Below, piece after piece: positions 6,562-12,020 of a stretch of DNA of 12,020 bases. This DNA comes from Alphaproteobacteria bacterium. GTDB lineage: Bacteria; Pseudomonadota; Alphaproteobacteria; ATCC43930; CGMCC-115725. Each line of letters starts with the position of its first letter. The stretch's first letter is position 1. The stretch is taken from positions 1 to 12,020 of the forward strand of contig VAZF01000365.1 in assembly GCA_005888425.1 (NCBI GenBank). The letters run 5' to 3'. Below the pieces are notes generated by a model that saw only the letters and a program-made list of their open reading frames with translations, ran no database searches and was not told the DNA's origin. The position numbers and the translations under genes are program-made.

Positions 6562-6882
6562 TTAATCCAGCTTGATCTGGATCTCGTCGCCTACGATGCG
6601 CACGGGGTAGGTCTTGATGTCGTCGGTGACCGGCGGGCAGAGCGCCTTGCCGGTCTTCACATCGAAGCGGCCGGCGTGCAGCGGGCATTCGATCTCGCTC
6701 TTGTCGAGCCAACCATCCGATAATTTGGCGTAGGCGTGGGTGCAGATGTCGTCGGTCGCGTAGACCGTGCCGTCGAGATCGTAGAGCGCGATCTCCTTGC
6801 CGCCGACGAGAACGCCGAGGACGTCCCCCTCGGCGAGAGAAGCGCGGCTGGCTGCCTTCACCCACCCCGCATGGTCGCTCAT
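6562..6882 (-). CDS. Rieske [2Fe-2S] ferredoxin-type protein
   Basis: A 106-residue stand-alone Rieske domain of the kind that passes electrons to ring-hydroxylating oxygenases or serves as the small NirD-like subunit. The cluster ligands are Cys47 and His49 (CTHAYAKL) and Cys66 and His69 (ECPLHAGRFD). The cysteine in LCPP (residue 82) follows the second ligand pair as in many ferredoxins of this class. There is no signal peptide or membrane anchor, so it is a soluble cytoplasmic carrier. No oxygenase, reductase or nitrite reductase gene is within the window, so its partner is unknown. GACGAGG lies about 5 bases upstream of the ATG. It is downstream of rhlE on the same strand with a 65-base gap. 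Confidence 0.92.
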   Translation of the reverse strand: MSDHAGWVKAASRASLAEGDVLGVLVGGKEIALYDLDGTVYATDDICTHAYAKLSDGWLDKSEIECPLHAGRFDVKTGKALCPPVTDDIKTYPVRIVGDEIQIKLD

Positions 6883-6947
6883 CGGCGCCTCGTCACCTGC
6901 CCGTAGCCGGCGAGAATGCCCGATGAGCGATGAATGTAAAGGCGGGA

Positions 6948-8435
6948 TTAGGCTTCCGCGGCAACGCGCGGCGCGCGCCTCAGGAAGGCCGGCAGGTCGT
7001 CGCCGAACCCGACGACGCGCGGCTCGGACCGGTGGTCCGGAGCGGGCTCGCGCGGCGGGCGGCGGCGCGGCTCGGCAACGGGGGCGCCGGCCGGGCCGGG
7101 GAAGGTCAACACTTCGGCATCATGGGTTTCGTTATGCGGCTGCTGGCTGGGTTCATGGCGAGCTTCCTGCCGCGGCGGCCGATTGTCGCGGCGCGGCCGG
7201 CGGTCGCGCTGCTCGGCATTGCGCGGGGACCGCTCATGGCGCCTCTCGGCGCCCCGATGCTCCCCGCGCCGGGAACGGCGGCCGTCCGACGCCTCGGCGT
7301 CGAGCGCCGCGGCGGCGATGCCGTCAATCGCAAAAGGCGGGATCGCGCGGCCGATCAATCTCTCGATTGCGGCGACGTTCTTGCCGTCCTCGGGGCTCGC
7401 CAGCATGAAGGAGCGGCCCTGCCGCCCGGCCCGTCCGGTGCGCCCGATCCGATGCACATAATCCTCGGCATGGTACGGCACATCGAAGCAGAAAACGTGC
7501 GAAAGGCCTTGGATGTCGAGCCCGCGCGCCGCGACGTCGCTGGCGACGAGGAGCCGGATCTCGTTGTTCTTGAAACGCTCCAGCGTCTCCGTCCGCTTTG
7601 GCTGCGGCATATCGCCATGCAATGCGGCCGCATCCAGCCCATGCCGGCTCAGGGAGCGCTGCAGGATATCGACGTCGCGTTTGCGGTTGCAGAAGATGAG
7701 GGCGTTCTTGACGTCCTCGCTGGCGATCAGATGCCGCAAGGTGTCGCGCTTGTCTTCCGGCGCGACGACAATCAGCGATTGCTCGACCAGCGCGGCTGGG
7801 GAGGCGGGCGGCGCGACAGAGATGCCGACCGGGTCCTTCAGGAAAGCGTCCGCCAGGCGGCGGATCTCCGGTGGCATCGTCGCGGAGAAGAACAGCGTCT
7901 GGCGCGTCCGCGGCAAGAAGCCGACGATGCGCTCGACATCGGGGATAAAGCCCATATCGAGCATCCGGTCGGCTTCGTCGATGACCAGGATGCGGACATC
8001 CGAGAGGAGGATCTTGCCGCGTTCGAACAGGTCGAGGAGGCGGCCCGGCGTCGCGATCAGCACATCGACGCCGCGGTCGAGTTTGCGCTCCTGGTCGCCA
8101 AAGCTCTCGCCGCCGATCAGGAGGGCCGTCGAGAGCCGGTGATGCTTGCCGTAGCGCTCAAAGGAAGCCTCGACCTGGGTCGCGAGCTCGCGCGTCGGCT
8201 CGAGGATCAGCGAACGCGGCATCCGCGCCCGCGCCCGCCCGGCGGCGAGCTTGTCGATCATCGGCAGCGCAAAGCTGGCGGTCTTGCCGGTGCCGGTCTG
8301 GGCACAGCCCAATACGTCGCGCCCTTGGGTGACGACGGGGATGGCTTGCTCTTGGATCGGGGTGGGGGTGGTATAGCCGGTGTCTGTTATCGCCTGCAAA
8401 AGTTCAGGCGAGAGTCCCAGTTCGTTAAAATTCAT
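6948..8435 (-). CDS. rhlE: DEAD-box ATP-dependent RNA helicase, RhlE type
   Basis: ATP-dependent RNA unwinding enzyme acting in ribosome assembly and RNA decay, often cold-important. All helicase motifs are present: the Q motif (TPTPIQEQAIP, about 23-33), Walker A AQTGTGKT (45-52), PTRELA (80-85), TPGR (129-132), DEAD (153-156), SAT (184-186), ARGLDI (303-308) and HRIGRTGRAG (328-337). Residues from about 383 to 475 form a low-complexity Arg/His/Pro/Glu-rich tail, probably RNA-binding and disordered. The end VVGFGDDLPAFLRRAP (about 474-489) is a motif I associate with alphaproteobacterial RhlE proteins. Length is 495 residues. The ATG has only a weak AAGG 13 bases upstream. The upstream neighbours cspA and infA support a role in RNA structure at low temperature. 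Confidence 0.93.
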   Translation of the reverse strand: MNFNELGLSPELLQAITDTGYTTPTPIQEQAIPVVTQGRDVLGCAQTGTGKTASFALPMIDKLAAGRARARMPRSLILEPTRELATQVEASFERYGKHHRLSTALLIGGESFGDQERKLDRGVDVLIATPGRLLDLFERGKILLSDVRILVIDEADRMLDMGFIPDVERIVGFLPRTRQTLFFSATMPPEIRRLADAFLKDPVGISVAPPASPAALVEQSLIVVAPEDKRDTLRHLIASEDVKNALIFCNRKRDVDILQRSLSRHGLDAAALHGDMPQPKRTETLERFKNNEIRLLVASDVAARGLDIQGLSHVFCFDVPYHAEDYVHRIGRTGRAGRQGRSFMLASPEDGKNVAAIERLIGRAIPPFAIDGIAAAALDAEASDGRRSRRGEHRGAERRHERSPRNAEQRDRRPRRDNRPPRQEARHEPSQQPHNETHDAEVLTFPGPAGAPVAEPRRRPPREPAPDHRSEPRVVGFGDDLPAFLRRAPRVAAEA

Positions 8436-8486
8436 TGATAATTTATTGCCTTACGCAAGGTTTAGGTAGGCGGATCGCCCGTGCTT

Positions 8487-8515
8487 TTAGTTGGGGATGA
8501 CCGGTCGAAAGTCAA
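8487..8515 (-). promoter_or_regulatory. Possible rhlE promoter
   Basis: On the minus strand TTGACT (8515-8510) is a good -35 match, followed after 17 bases by AACTAA (8492-8487), a weak -10. This would give rhlE a leader of roughly 45-50 bases. The leader ends in an AT-rich stretch and contains the small stem CCTT/AAGG (8457-8460 with 8449-8452). Confidence 0.35.
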
Positions 8516-8592
8516 GGTTTTTCGCCGGTTCCAGCCATGTCTTTGAAACAGGCCATGTCTGCTAAATGGCGCGAGCGGGTCAGCGCCAACCC

Positions 8593-8859
8593 CTAGCGTC
8601 TCCGGAATTGCGGGCGCGGCGTCATCGGCGGCGCGGCGGTGTCCTTGTGGCGGAAATTGATCCGGCCCTTGGTCAGATCATAGGGCGTCATCTCGACCGT
8701 GACGCGATCGCCGGCCAGGATCCGGATGCGGTTTTTCTTCATCTTGCCGGACGAGTAAGCGAGCGTCTCATGGCCGTTGTCGAGGCGCACGCGAAAGCGC
8801 GCATCGGGCAGCAGCTCCATGACGGTGCCCTCGAATTCGATCAGATCTTCCTTTGCCAA
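8593..8859 (-). CDS. infA: Translation initiation factor IF-1, long form
   Basis: IF-1 binds the A site of the 30S subunit during initiation, using an S1-type OB fold. The conserved body runs from AKEDLIEFEG through RVRLDNGHETLAYSSGKMKKNRIRI and AGDRVTVEMTPYDLTKGRI. It is 88 residues, about 16 longer than the usual 72. The extra residues form a Pro/Arg-rich tail after INFRHK. The start codon is TTG (8859-8857). It is supported by a perfect AAGGAG 6 bases upstream and by the conserved AKE at the N-terminus. INFRHKD plus an Arg-rich tail resembles the second IF-1 found beside cold-shock genes in betaproteobacteria, as far as I recall. A cspA terminator lies just upstream, so infA needs its own promoter or read-through. 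Confidence 0.95.
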   Translation of the reverse strand: MAKEDLIEFEGTVMELLPDARFRVRLDNGHETLAYSSGKMKKNRIRILAGDRVTVEMTPYDLTKGRINFRHKDTAAPPMTPRPQFRRR

Positions 8860-8865
8860 AGAGTG

Positions 8866-8871
8866 CTCCTT
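8866..8871 (-). promoter_or_regulatory. Ribosome binding site fixing the TTG start of infA
   Basis: The minus strand reads AAGGAG here, a full anti-16S match, six bases before TTG 8859. No ATG or GTG alternative in this frame keeps the conserved IF-1 N-terminus, so this site decides the start. Confidence 0.8.
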
Positions 8872-8875
8872 CGTT

Positions 8876-8900
8876 GTTGAAACCAGTCGGTTGGAACCAG
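8876..8900. repeat. Tandem 11-base direct repeat upstream of infA
   Basis: GTTGAAACCAG (8876-8886) and GTTGGAACCAG (8890-8900) differ at one base and are separated by three bases. They lie between the cspA terminator and the infA ribosome site. This could be an operator or RNA element, or chance. Confidence 0.4.
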
Positions 8901-8901
8901 G

Positions 8902-8928
8902 AAAAAAGGGGCGCCGAAGCGCCCCTTT
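8902..8928 (-). terminator. Rho-independent terminator of cspA
   Basis: On the minus strand a perfect 10-bp stem (8928-8919 pairing with 8914-8905) closes a TTCG tetraloop (8918-8915). The 3' arm ends in a run of six T residues (8907-8902, the first three within the stem). It starts 12 bases after the cspA stop. UUCG loop, GC-rich stem and T run make this a textbook intrinsic terminator. Confidence 0.88.
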
Positions 8929-8940
8929 GACGACCGACGG

Positions 8941-9147
8941 CTAGGCCGGACGCAGGTTGACAGCCGAGACCCGGCCGCGTTGTCCTTGTTCGAGCTCGAA
9001 GCTCAGCTTCTGTCCTTCCTGCAGGCCATCCATGCCGGCCCGCTCGACGGCTGAAATGTGCACGAACACATCATTGCCGCCGCTGGTCGGCTGAATGAAC
9101 CCGTAACCCTTTTGGGAATTGAACCATTTGACCGTACCGGTCGTCAT
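8941..9147 (-). CDS. cspA: Cold-shock protein, CspA family
   Basis: A 68-residue cold-shock domain protein, a single-stranded nucleic-acid binder that melts RNA secondary structure. It has GTVKWFNSQKGYGFI with RNP1 KGYGFI (13-18) and RNP2 VFVHI (27-31), then the VERAGMDGLQEGQKLSFEL segment. The start is the ATG at 9147, because family members begin MxxGTVKWF and GGAG lies 9 bases upstream (9160-9157). An upstream in-frame ATG at 9186 would add 13 unrelated residues and ignore that site. A strong terminator follows directly. Which csp paralogue this is cannot be told, so the symbol denotes the family. Confidence 0.93.
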   Translation of the reverse strand: MTTGTVKWFNSQKGYGFIQPTSGGNDVFVHISAVERAGMDGLQEGQKLSFELEQGQRGRVSAVNLRPA

Positions 9148-9185
9148 TCGCAGTAACTCCAATCTGGTCGCAAGGCCGCCGCACA

Positions 9186-9213
9186 AGCGTACCGGAAGCC
9201 AAGATCAAAGCAA
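9186..9213 (-). promoter_or_regulatory. Possible cspA promoter
   Basis: The minus strand has TTGCTT (9213-9208), a 16-base spacer and TACGCT (9191-9186), which would give a leader of about 30 bases before the cspA ATG. The -10 match is poor. Further upstream, between parE and this site, lie a 12-base palindrome (9267-9278) and the paired hexamers AGGGAC/GTCCCT (9260-9265 and 9293-9298). These could form a structured leader if transcription starts earlier. Confidence 0.25.
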
Positions 9214-9318
9214 GATGGGTCTGCCACGGGGCTGACATTCGTGATCGGCCGAAAGCGCTAGGGACCTCGGCGCGCCGACCGGCGGATACGCTGTCCCTTT
9301 CCGCCCTAAAACGGCTTG

Positions 9319-10740
9319 CTACAAATCGAGGTCGCGGGCGAAGCGGGCGTTTTTCTGGATGTAGTCGAAGCGCAGTTCCGGACGCCGTCCCATCAAGGTC
9401 TCGACCAGTTTCTCGGTGCGGCGAAAGCCTTCATCGGCCGTTTCGATCGCCGCGGGATCGGTCAGCGTCGAATGCGGGCGCGACGGCAAGGTCACGCGCA
9501 GCAGCGTGCGCAGCTTCGGGTCCATCGTCGTCGCCTTCAAATAGCGCGCCGGCATCTCGCCGAGCCCCTTGAAGCGGCTGATCTCGACCTTGCCGCGGGT
9601 GTTGAATGTCGTCGCGAGCAACTCCTCGCGATGCGCGTCGTCGCGCGCGTAATGCGTCACCTCGCCCTGGGTCATTCGGTAGAGCGGCGGCAGCGCGAGG
9701 AAGAGATGGCCGTTGTCGACGAGCTTTGCCATCTCCCGGAAGAAAAATGTCATCAACAGCGAGGCGATATGCGCGCCGTCGACATCGGCATCGGTCATGA
9801 TGATGACGCGCTCATAACGCAGCGACTCCTCGCGGTAATGCGAGCCGATGCCGCAGCCGAGGGCGAGCACGAGGTCGTTCAGTTCCTGGTTGGCGCGCAT
9901 CTTGTCGGCCGAGGCGCTCGCGACATTGAGGATCTTGCCGCGCAACGGCAGGATCGCCTGCGTGTCGCGGTCGCGCGCCTGCTTCGCCGAGCCGCCGGCG
10001 CTGTCGCCCTCGACGAGAAAGATCTCGGTGCCCTGGGCGCTGTCGCGCGTGCAATCCGAGAGCTTCCCCGGCAGGCGCAGCTTGCGGGTCGCGCTCTTGC
10101 GCGCCATCTCGCGCTGCTGACGCCGGCGCTGGCGCTCTTCGGCGCGCTCGGCGATGCGGTCGAGCAGGACGCGGCTCGTCGCCGGGTCGGCGCTGAGCCA
10201 ATGATCGAAATGGTCCCGCAGCGCGGTCTCGACGATGCGCGCCGCCTCGGCGGAAGCGAGGCGCTCCTTGGTCTGACCCTGGAATTGCGGGTCGCGCAGA
10301 AACAATGACAACAGCATCGCCGCGCCGGCCGTCACGTCATCGCCCGTCGCCGCGGCGACGCGGCGATGCCCGATCAACTCGCCATAGGCGCGGATGCCGC
10401 GGGTCAGCGCCTGGCGCAGCCCGGCCTCGTGCGTGCCGCCCTCCGGCGTCGGGATCGTGTTGCAATAGGAATGGCAGAAGCCGTCCTCTTCGTCTTCTGG
10501 CCACACGACGGCCCACTCGACGCTGCCTCCCCCTGGGCCACCATCCGGGAATTCGGCGCGGCCGAGAAACGGCTTTGGCGTCAACAGCGGCCGGTCGGCG
10601 AGGCTCGCGGCGAGGAAATCGCCGAGCCCGTTCGGAAAATGCAGCCGCGCTTCCTGCGGTATGCCGTCGGGCCGCGGCACCGAGGGATCGCAGCGCCAGC
10701 GAATCTCGACGCCGCGGAACAGATACGCCTTCGAGCGCGC
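9319..10740 (-). CDS. parE: DNA topoisomerase IV subunit B, C-terminal part (frameshifted from N-part)
   Basis: Transducer and TOPRIM half of ParE. It resumes with ARSKAYLFRGVEIRWRCDP at 10740, one frame away from the N-terminal part. The transducer segment includes YCNTIPTPEGGTHEAG and IRDPQFQGQTKE-type sequence (here LRDPQFQGQTKERL). The TOPRIM acidic motif EGDSAGG is at 10011-9991 and the metal-binding DADVDGAH at 9792-9769. ISRFKGLGEMP and a short C-terminal tail complete the protein. This part encodes about 473 intact residues with no further defect. Between the two parts roughly 35 residues are missing that normally contain the RRGT strand and the F..D.EIF segment. ParE is preferred over GyrB because GyrB is longer and reads differently around TOPRIM. 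Confidence 0.9.
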   Translation of the reverse strand, partial: ARSKAYLFRGVEIRWRCDPSVPRPDGIPQEARLHFPNGLGDFLAASLADRPLLTPKPFLGRAEFPDGGPGGGSVEWAVVWPEDEEDGFCHSYCNTIPTPEGGTHEAGLRQALTRGIRAYGELIGHRRVAAATGDDVTAGAAMLLSLFLRDPQFQGQTKERLASAEAARIVETALRDHFDHWLSADPATSRVLLDRIAERAEERQRRRQQREMARKSATRKLRLPGKLSDCTRDSAQGTEIFLVEGDSAGGSAKQARDRDTQAILPLRGKILNVASASADKMRANQELNDLVLALGCGIGSHYREESLRYERVIIMTDADVDGAHIASLLMTFFFREMAKLVDNGHLFLALPPLYRMTQGEVTHYARDDAHREELLATTFNTRGKVEISRFKGLGEMPARYLKATTMDPKLRTLLRVTLPSRPHSTLTDPAAIETADEGFRRTEKLVETLMGRRPELRFDYIQKNARFARDLDL

Positions 10741-11258
10741 CCGCAATCCTCGACCCGGCCCTGCGGCACGCCGCGGCGATAGCTCTGGCGCCACAGCTTG
10801 CGGTCGCGCGCGACCTCGACATCGAGCCGATCGGAGAGCGCGTTGACGACCGAGATGCCGACGCCGTGCAGCCCGCCCGATGTCTTGTAGGCATCGCCGC
10901 CGAACTTGCCGCCCGAATGCAGCATGGTCAGGATGATTTCGAGCGCGGACTTTTTCGGGAAGCGCGGATGCGGATCGACCGGGATGCCGCGGCCGTTGTC
11001 GCGCACCGTGACCGATCCTACCGCGTCGAGCTCGAGCTCGATTCGCGTTGCATGGCCGGCGACCGCCTCGTCCATCGCATTGTCGAGCGCTTCGGCGGCG
11101 AGGTGATGCAGCGCGCGTTCGTCGGTGCCGCCGACATACATTCCGGGGCGCCGGCGCACCGGTTCCAGCCCCTCTAGGACCTCAATATCCTTGGCAGAAT
11201 AACTGTCGCCCGAGCCATTGCTTTTGGGCGGCACGAGAGCGTCAAACAGGTCTGGCAT
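10740..11258 (-). CDS. parE: DNA topoisomerase IV subunit B, N-terminal ATPase part (frame broken)
   Basis: GHKL ATPase half of ParE, which drives strand passage in topoisomerase IV. The start ATG 11258 gives MPDLFDAL, then IEVLEGLEPVRRRPGMYVGG (about 26-44). ALDNAMDEA carries the Mg-binding Asn60, DNGRGIPVD is at 87-95, and the ATP lid SGGLHGVGISVVNALS is at 127-142. Similarity stops after VEDCG (residue 173). Beyond that this frame gives unrelated sequence to a stop at 10581, while ParE continues in another frame from 10740. There is no Shine-Dalgarno before the ATG, and a TATAAT lies only 10 bases upstream, suggesting a leaderless message. Either the genome has a real deletion or the sequence is faulty. 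Confidence 0.9.
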
Positions 11259-11268
11259 GATGGCGGCG

Positions 11269-11296
11269 ATTATAGGAGCGCTTGCACCTCGCGCAA
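11269..11296 (-). promoter_or_regulatory. Probable parE promoter, near-leaderless
   Basis: The minus strand reads TTGCGC (11296-11291), a 16-base spacer, then a perfect TATAAT (11274-11269). The expected transcription start is at about 11262, only a few bases before the parE ATG at 11258, and no ribosome site precedes that ATG. The -35 overlaps one arm of the inverted repeat GCTTGC/GCAAGC (11280-11285 and 11293-11298). Confidence 0.45.
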
Positions 11297-11343
11297 GCAG
11301 GATGCAGTATACGAGCGAGTGCAAATAACAATATATTGGGCGC

Positions 11344-11366
11344 GCCCGTCGCTGCTCAAGACGGGC
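11344..11366. repeat. Inverted repeat in the divergent parE / small-gene region
   Basis: Perfect 7-base arms GCCCGTC (11344-11350) and GACGGGC (11360-11366) enclose a 9-base loop. Just left of it is the AT-rich palindrome CAATATATTG (11329-11338). There is no T run, so it is not a convincing terminator. It could be a regulator site or a leader hairpin for the plus-strand gene. Confidence 0.4.
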
Positions 11367-11410
11367 GGCGGTTTGCGTGGAACCGAACCGGCTCGGCGGG
11401 ATTTACGACT

Positions 11411-11620
11411 ATGATGATGACCAACGAGCGCAAGATCTGGGAGGCCGCGTTGCTGCTCGTGCGGCGGCATGGGGCGGAGGCGGTCACCGTCGCCGAACGC
11501 GAAGCGGAGCGGCTGCGCGGCGGCGATGACGAGCTGACCTGCGTCGTGTGGTGCTGGATCGCGCGCTCGACGGCGGAGCTGCTCCGCCCGGAACCCGAGA
11601 TCGGCGAACGGGTGCATTGA
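11411..11620 (+). CDS. Small helical protein of unknown function (DUF6961-like, tentative)
   Basis: A 69-residue protein beginning with three consecutive ATG codons, any of which could be the start (67 residues from the third). The pattern WEAALLLVRRHGAEA, an Arg/Glu-rich middle, GDDE, WCWIARSTAELL and a short acidic end looks like two or three amphipathic helices. It recalls small alphaproteobacterial proteins with a W.xAL…HG.xA…GD…W..IA pattern that I associate with DUF6961. That link is from memory and unverified. It has no signal peptide and no clear transmembrane segment. The ribosome site is weak (GCGGGA region). It is divergent from parE and lies 118 bases before msrB. The function is unknown. 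Confidence 0.65.
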   Translation: MMMTNERKIWEAALLLVRRHGAEAVTVAEREAERLRGGDDELTCVVWCWIARSTAELLRPEPEIGERVH

Positions 11621-11738
11621 GCGCGGCGACCAGCTCCGCACCTATCTATCAACGCTTCTCTTCCGATAAGCCCTTCACGGCGAGGCCGGCGCGCCCGATA
11701 TTGACGGCAGCACCACCGCTGTGGGCGAGGCAAGCGAT

Positions 11739-12020
11739 ATGGCAGAAGGTTTGTTGGGCCGCTTGAGCGGCCGCGGCGCATCATCGAAATCGGACAAGCA
11801 TTTCGAGGTCGAGCACAGCGACGAGGAATGGCGTCGCAAGCTGAACCCCGAGCAATACCGGGTACTGCGCCAGCACGGCACCGAGCGCGCCGGGACGAGC
11901 CCGCTCGACAAGCAACACGGCGCCGGGATCTATCACTGCGCCGCCTGCGGCCAGCCGCTGTTCGACGCCGGAACCAAATTCAACAGCGGCACGGGATGGC
12001 CGAGCTTCTGGGCGCCCCTC
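11739..12020 (+). CDS. msrB: Peptide-methionine (R)-S-oxide reductase MsrB, 3' partial
   Basis: MsrB reduces methionine-R-sulfoxide in oxidised proteins with thioredoxin as electron donor. The first 94 codons are present; the window ends inside the gene. Recognisable segments are HFEVEHSDEEWRRKLNPEQY (about 21-40), LRQHGTERAGTSPLD (43-57), the zinc-site half CAAC (67-70) and TKFNSGTGWPSFW (79-91). The second zinc pair and the catalytic Cys lie beyond the window. Family members usually have Asp or Glu where this one has Asn in TKFNSGTGWPSF. GAGG at 11727-11730 is about 8 bases before the ATG, and the N-terminal 20 residues are a short basic extension. There is no signal peptide, so it is cytoplasmic. 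Confidence 0.93.
   Translation, partial: MAEGLLGRLSGRGASSKSDKHFEVEHSDEEWRRKLNPEQYRVLRQHGTERAGTSPLDKQHGAGIYHCAACGQPLFDAGTKFNSGTGWPSFWAPL

Noticed and set aside
6930..8438. 502-codon plus-strand frame opposite rhlE
   Set aside because: Exact antisense of an intact DEAD-box helicase with no protein-family signal.
9148..9186. Upstream ATG giving an 81-residue cold-shock protein
   Set aside because: The extra 13 residues do not match the family, and the GGAG site is placed for the ATG at 9147.
9316..10308. 330-codon plus-strand frame opposite parE
   Set aside because: Shadow of the TOPRIM half of ParE; no recognisable motif.
10735..10745. Programmed ribosomal frameshift or bypass in parE (and era)
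   Set aside because: No slippery heptamer or downstream structure is evident, and conserved sequence is absent rather than merely out of frame, which frameshifting cannot restore.
11701..11729. TTGACG as a -35 for msrB
   Set aside because: No acceptable -10 at 15-19 bases; only GC-rich sequence follows.
1..12020. Mobile element, CRISPR array, toxin-antitoxin or defence system
   Set aside because: No transposase, integrase, repeat-spacer pattern or paired toxin-like genes found; all sizeable genes are housekeeping or metabolic.

Overview
This is a GC-rich bacterial chromosome segment made almost entirely of housekeeping genes. The era–recO–parC order, together with the type of ParC, ParE, RecO and RhlE proteins, points to an alphaproteobacterium. 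A Rhodospirillales-like lineage is my guess, but the sequence alone does not settle it. I see no mobile element, CRISPR array, tRNA or rRNA, and no convincing new biological system.

Layout. Positions 1-3849 (+) hold era (5' end off the window, reading frame broken), recO and parC, closely spaced and probably co-transcribed. On the minus strand, 3846-4981 hold a small secreted proline-rich protein followed by a PLP-dependent threonine/serine dehydratase that meets parC tail to tail. Positions 5127-6561 (+) hold a TusA-type sulfur carrier and an iron-containing alcohol dehydrogenase in one operon. On the minus strand, 6562-9147 hold, in transcription order, cspA (with a strong intrinsic terminator), infA (TTG start) and rhlE, then a Rieske ferredoxin. 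cspA, infA and rhlE form a coherent cold-adaptation/RNA-unfolding block. parE (9319-11258, minus, frame broken) follows. At the right end (+) are a short helical protein of unknown function and the first 94 codons of msrB, cut by the window end.

How the genes work together. era, infA, cspA and rhlE concern ribosome assembly, translation initiation and RNA structure. parC and parE encode the two subunits of topoisomerase IV, about 5.5 kb apart on opposite strands. recO is recombinational repair. The Rieske protein, alcohol dehydrogenase, TusA and MsrB are redox or sulfur functions.

The most notable observation is that three conserved genes (era, the dehydratase, parE) each appear to lack an internal block of roughly 25-36 codons. 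By family comparison from memory, era loses its NKxD GTPase motif. Frame is shifted in two of the three. Because era and parE are normally essential, a sequence or assembly artefact is the leading explanation, but real deletions with second copies elsewhere cannot be excluded.
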